Assembly: GCF_014635305.1 (NCBI RefSeq)
Contig: NZ_BMCS01000001.1
Span: 248,001-312,000, forward strand
DNA from: Williamsia phyllosphaerae
GTDB lineage: Bacteria; Actinomycetota; Actinomycetes; Mycobacteriales; Mycobacteriaceae
Length of the DNA stretch: 64,000 bases
Direction of reading: 5' to 3'
Under the pieces are notes generated by a model, which saw nothing but the letters and a program-made list of their open reading frames with translations, did not search any database and had not been told where the DNA came from. The position numbers were made by a program, and so were the translations under genes. Below, in pieces: positions 61,039 through 64,000 of this stretch (positions within the stretch are counted from its first letter, which is position 1; every line of letters starts with the position of its first letter).

Positions 61039-61959
61039 TCAGCTTCGTGACGCCGCCACGTGCGCGACGAGATCCCGGATCGCCCCGGCAGGGGGAGTCC
61101 GGCCGCCCATCCACACGGCTCTCAGGTCACGGCGGAGACCGATGCCGTCGGTGGCGACGGCCACGAGCCGACCGAGTGTGAGGTCGTCGGCCACCGACAG
61201 GCGACTCAGAACTGCCGGGCCGGCGTTTGCCAAGACAGCGGATCGGACGCCCGAGGCAGTGGTCATCTCCATCGCGGGCGCAGCCTGCGGATGGGTGGGA
61301 CCGAGCGCCAGACGCATGGCGTAGGACAGAAAGTCGCGTGTCCCCGAGCCTGTTTCGCGGGTGACCAGGGACGTCGTGCTCAACTCCTCGGCCGTCACCG
61401 GACGCGTTCGCTTCGCCCACGGGTGCGCCCGCGCGACGACGACGACGAGTTCGTCGTGGTCGACGATGCGGCTGCGCACTCCCTTCGGTGTTCCCGGGCT
61501 CTCGACGAAGCCGAGATCTACGTCTCCGTCGCGTACGGCGGCGATCGCCTGCTCGCTGTTGGATGCCACCAGCGTCACCTCCGGGGGCGCAACGCCGAGC
61601 CGGATCGACTCGGCTCGCTGCGACATCAACCACCGAGGTAGGAGCTGTTCGGCGATCGTCAGGCTCGCCGCGACCCGAAGGTGCGCGCGTGCGTCCGTGC
61701 GGAGCGAGGCCAACCCGGAGTCGAGGCGGTGAGCGGTGTCGAGAAGTCCGTCGGCCCACTCCGCCACGACGCGACCGGCGGGGGTGAGGGTGGAACCACG
61801 GCTGGTTCGAATGACCATCTGGACTCCTGTCTGCGCCTCCATCGAGCGGATGCGAGCAGAGACGGCCTGCTGTGTCAGATTCAGCTGATGTGCAGCAGCG
61901 GTGAGACTGCCTCCGGCAGCGACAGCAGTGAGAACCTCGAAGGCGGTCAGATCCGGCAT
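61039..61959 (-). CDS. LysR-family transcriptional regulator
   Basis: Regulator of 306 residues. The N-terminal HTH is FEVLTAVAAGGSLTAAAHQLNLTQQAVSARIRSMEAQTG, followed by a type-2 periplasmic-binding effector domain from about 90 (HLRVAASLTIAEQLLPRWL...). ATG 61959 (MPDLTAF) was chosen by family alignment; the frame is open to 62004. There is no adjacent divergent target, which is unusual for LysR. LysR genes of this type often neighbour TDT transporters; here the TDT gene is 5 kb away. Confidence 0.88.
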   Translation of the reverse strand: MPDLTAFEVLTAVAAGGSLTAAAHQLNLTQQAVSARIRSMEAQTGVQMVIRTSRGSTLTPAGRVVAEWADGLLDTAHRLDSGLASLRTDARAHLRVAASLTIAEQLLPRWLMSQRAESIRLGVAPPEVTLVASNSEQAIAAVRDGDVDLGFVESPGTPKGVRSRIVDHDELVVVVARAHPWAKRTRPVTAEELSTTSLVTRETGSGTRDFLSYAMRLALGPTHPQAAPAMEMTTASGVRSAVLANAGPAVLSRLSVADDLTLGRLVAVATDGIGLRRDLRAVWMGGRTPPAGAIRDLVAHVAASRS

Positions 61960-62096
61960 GCGTGAACTCAGGGCCACGATCGCACCATAGCTCATCGTCC
62001 ACAATCACGGATTGTGGCGGTCCGGCAGTACGGAGCGCCGCGATCAACCCGAGTCGGGCGGGGTGGCCTCCTGAGATGTTCGGGCGAGTCAGAGTG

Positions 62097-63362
62097 TCAG
62101 GACAGCTGTTGGCGGGGTGCGGCGGTGGCGAGGTGGGAGTTCACACGGACCAGCGGAGCGTGCGGGTCGTTGGTCTGCGGGACGGACTGCAGGGCGAACT
62201 CGTTGATAGCGCCCGGCCGGAAAACGAGGCAGTGTGTCGACCCGCCGAACTGGAAGTAGCCCAGCTCGTCGCCCTTTCCGATGTGTGCCCCGGGGCGGAC
62301 GTCGTCGGAGATCAGACACGAGGACACCTCCGACATCCCGATGGCCACGAACGCCATCCGCCCGATCACCGGGTTGTCGGCGTCGATGACGATGATCGCC
62401 CGCGCCGAGACGTGCGCGAGGTACGACTGGGAGTGGGTCGGCTGCAACGCGTCGCCTTGGCCGTCGGCTTCGGAGAAGTAGGTGCCGTCGACGAGTCGTG
62501 TGCTCACGATGGTGCCCGCGACCGGGCTGTGCCAGCGGTGGTAGTTGAAAGCACTGAGGAACGCCTGGTACACGGTCCCGCCGTCGAACGCGTCCACCGA
62601 CGGGTCGTTGTCGAGCAGATCGGCGAGCGAGTACGGCTGCCCCTTGACCCAGAACGATTCACGCAGTGAGACATCGGTACTGATGCGGTAGGGCGTGGAC
62701 TCACACGCACTGACGATGACGGAGTCGTCGTCGGGGGCGGCGACGGGACGCGCTCCGGGCGTGAAGGTCCGGGTGAAGAAATCGTTCCATGACGAGAAAC
62801 CCGCATGCTCGTCATCGGGGTTGTGTTCGAACTCATCGAACCCGATCTTGTCGCGCGCCTCCTGACAGAGCCAGCCCGAGGGAGAGTCGTCGAGGACGTA
62901 CCGCGAACCGGGGCTGCTCAGGAACTCGCACCAGGCCGTCAAGATCTTCTTCAGCATGGCGTTCACGCGGGGGTCGCGGAACGCGGAATGCCCCGCGGCG
63001 GTTCCCATCGACCAATCGAGAATCGCGCCGAGAGGTGTGACGACGGAGTTGGGACCGTATTCAGGTGCGACGGTGAGGACCTCGTCGATCAGACGCAACA
63101 ACTGGGGGAGATCCTGTACGTGTCGGTCGCGGTAGGTCCTGCCCGTCGGGACCTGCTCGATCATCTTCTCCAGGTACATACGGACCACCGGGTCCGCGTC
63201 GATCAGCTCCTGAAACTCGACGATGACCGGGTGTACCACGCGGCCATCGGTCGACTCGGCCTTCTCGCGGTGCCCCCGCAACCACTGCTCGAGGTCGTCC
63301 TGCTCAGCGGGGAGCCAGCCACCCTGGCGGCGGGAATCGGAATGCGACTTGTCTACGGTCAT
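62097..63362 (-). CDS. phosphatidylserine-decarboxylase-family enzyme (PsiD-like)
   Basis: Predicted pyruvoyl-dependent decarboxylase of 421 residues. An N-terminal domain of about 170 residues (EQDDLEQWLRGHREKAES ... DWSMGTAAGHSAFRDPRVN) is the extra domain of the PsiD (aromatic amino acid decarboxylase) group. The PSD domain follows with WNDFFTRTFTPGARPVA, FNYHRWHSPVAGTI and the self-cleavage site in FGGSTHCLVF (Ser becomes the pyruvoyl group; classic LGST is GGST here). The substrate may be a phospholipid or an amino acid. AATAATA-rich sequence upstream suggests a good promoter. Confidence 0.85.
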   Translation of the reverse strand: MTVDKSHSDSRRQGGWLPAEQDDLEQWLRGHREKAESTDGRVVHPVIVEFQELIDADPVVRMYLEKMIEQVPTGRTYRDRHVQDLPQLLRLIDEVLTVAPEYGPNSVVTPLGAILDWSMGTAAGHSAFRDPRVNAMLKKILTAWCEFLSSPGSRYVLDDSPSGWLCQEARDKIGFDEFEHNPDDEHAGFSSWNDFFTRTFTPGARPVAAPDDDSVIVSACESTPYRISTDVSLRESFWVKGQPYSLADLLDNDPSVDAFDGGTVYQAFLSAFNYHRWHSPVAGTIVSTRLVDGTYFSEADGQGDALQPTHSQSYLAHVSARAIIVIDADNPVIGRMAFVAIGMSEVSSCLISDDVRPGAHIGKGDELGYFQFGGSTHCLVFRPGAINEFALQSVPQTNDPHAPLVRVNSHLATAAPRQQLS

Positions 63363-63613
63363 GATGCGACGCTACACCAGAACTTCGACATGTGTTGCAG
63401 CACAATAATACTGAGAACATTCTGAGGACGTGCGGCATGGAACCGTCCCGCTGCCCCAGTTCGGGGTGATGTGCCCGAACACGCGCGGGCGGCACTGCGA
63501 GGCCGAATCGACGCGGTGCGTCGAATGCCGGGTCCGCAGGGTGTGGAAGCGAGTGGCGGTGCTCGTTCATCGAGTCTCGGCGCGAACCATCAGCAGGGGT
63601 AGAGGGAGCAACG

Positions 63614-63640
63614 TTGTGGGGCTACAAGCTCACGTTGTGG
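63614..63640. repeat. 21-bp-period word TTGTGGGGCTACAA...TTGTGG
   Basis: TTGTGGGGCTACAA (63614-63627) is followed by TTGTGG at 63635, exactly 21 bp after the first. It matches the element at 56250-56275 at 20 of 26 positions. It runs into the end of the minus-strand molybdoenzyme gene and includes its stop codon region. Confidence 0.6.
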
Positions 63641-64000
63641 TCTGGCCTCGGTCTCGGTGCAGTGTGAGTCGCCCCCAGGAGTTGTTCACGTAGCCCTTCG
63701 GGTTCCACAGCTCGGCGGCCGAGGCGGGCTGTGTCGCGGCCGCGTCGTCCCAGGCGCGGGCACACAACTCCACGGCGGGAGCGTCGAGGGGGACGACTGC
63801 CGACCAGCGGCGCCATGCCCAGGGTCCCTGCGGCTGGGCCAAGTCCGCTTCCATCCACGTCGCCCCCTGGTCGGTCGACACCTGTACCCGCGAGATGCCC
63901 CGTTCGTCTCCGGCGAAGGCGTACCCGCCTACCAGGACCTCGGCGGCGTCGATCGGTGTGGCCGGGTCTGGGTAGAGGAAGTCGCAGTTGAGGGCAACTG
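63630..64000 (-). CDS. sulfite-oxidase-type molybdoenzyme, C-terminal part only
   Basis: The last 123 residues of a molybdopterin oxidoreductase. PIDAAEVLVGGYAFAGDERG, ISRVQVSTDQGATWMEADLA, GPWAWRRWSAVVP, LCARAWDDAAATQPASA and NPKGYVNNSWGRLTLH are the Mo-co dimerisation domain of the sulfite oxidase family. The N-terminal molybdopterin domain with the catalytic Cys lies outside the window, so the substrate cannot be checked. It ends inside the 21-bp-period repeat. A sulfite link with the TDT transporter at 55 kb is speculative. Confidence 0.85.
   Translation of the reverse strand, partial: VALNCDFLYPDPATPIDAAEVLVGGYAFAGDERGISRVQVSTDQGATWMEADLAQPQGPWAWRRWSAVVPLDAPAVELCARAWDDAAATQPASAAELWNPKGYVNNSWGRLTLHRDRGQTTT

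Noticed and set aside
63430..63693. Small plus-strand frame of 87 codons between the decarboxylase and molybdoenzyme
   Set aside because: It has no ribosome site, an Arg/Val/Cys-rich composition without a domain, and runs through the 21-bp-period repeat into the antisense of the molybdoenzyme gene.

Overview
The window is high-GC actinobacterial DNA, most likely from a mycolic-acid-containing genus of the Mycobacteriales (Gordonia, Williamsia or Rhodococcus type). Four things point there: an F420-dependent glucose-6-phosphate dehydrogenase at the left edge and two further F420/deazaflavin-type proteins; dTDP-rhamnose genes; a block at 40.1-50.0 kb in the same order as Mycobacterium tuberculosis Rv3644c-Rv3649; and many GTG starts and apparently leaderless genes. 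The genus is an inference. Genes are densely packed with many 4-nt stop/start overlaps. I saw no transposase, integrase, rRNA or CRISPR array.

0-12.7 kb: end of fgd, an OmpR-type two-component pair with a DUF5666 protein, an ABC exporter behind a MerR-type promoter, a Tat-exported metallophosphoesterase, a DUF2127 membrane protein, a TetR/aldo-keto reductase pair sharing two palindromic operators, an acyl-CoA dehydrogenase, a DUF2256 microprotein and a lipase-like hydrolase. 13-19.8 kb: an orphan Pls/PosA-type single-module peptide synthetase of 1,290 residues, DoxX, an M1 aminopeptidase, DUF5709 and an F420-type PPOX protein. 19.9-22.6 kb: rmlC-rmlA and divergent rmlB. 22.5-39.9 kb: a series of small regulator/target cassettes (TetR/MFS, NDH-2/LysR/GNAT, CoA-transferase, MFS-MarR, 2OG-Fe oxygenase, MarR/WrbA, pirin, PIG-L deacetylase, MFS-reductase/TetR, MerR-SDR, Ddn-like), several with paired inverted-repeat operators between divergent genes, followed by tRNA-Thr(CGU).

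40-50 kb is the conserved core: holB, a membrane adenylate cyclase, topA, an Rv3647c-like protein, cspA and a DUF1998 helicase. 50-64 kb is accessory and stress-related. A fluoride riboswitch lies directly before a crcB-crcB-USP-histidine phosphatase operon, and convergent to it is a DUF5313-enolase-phosphoglycerate mutase operon. Because enolase is a classic fluoride target, this reads as export plus glycolytic bypass. Next come a TDT transporter, a lipoprotein with two DUF302 domains behind a cluster of palindromes, a YraQ/DUF318 permease with a Met/His-rich tail, and a multicopper oxidase/LpqS-like pair behind a CsoR/RicR-type copper box. The window ends with a LysR regulator, a PsiD-like decarboxylase and the end of a sulfite-oxidase-type molybdoenzyme.

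A pattern that gene annotation does not explain is a set of short words repeated in direct and/or inverted orientation just beyond gene 3' ends. At four sites (19.8, 27.7, 56.25 and 63.6 kb) the repeat period is exactly 21 bp although the words differ.
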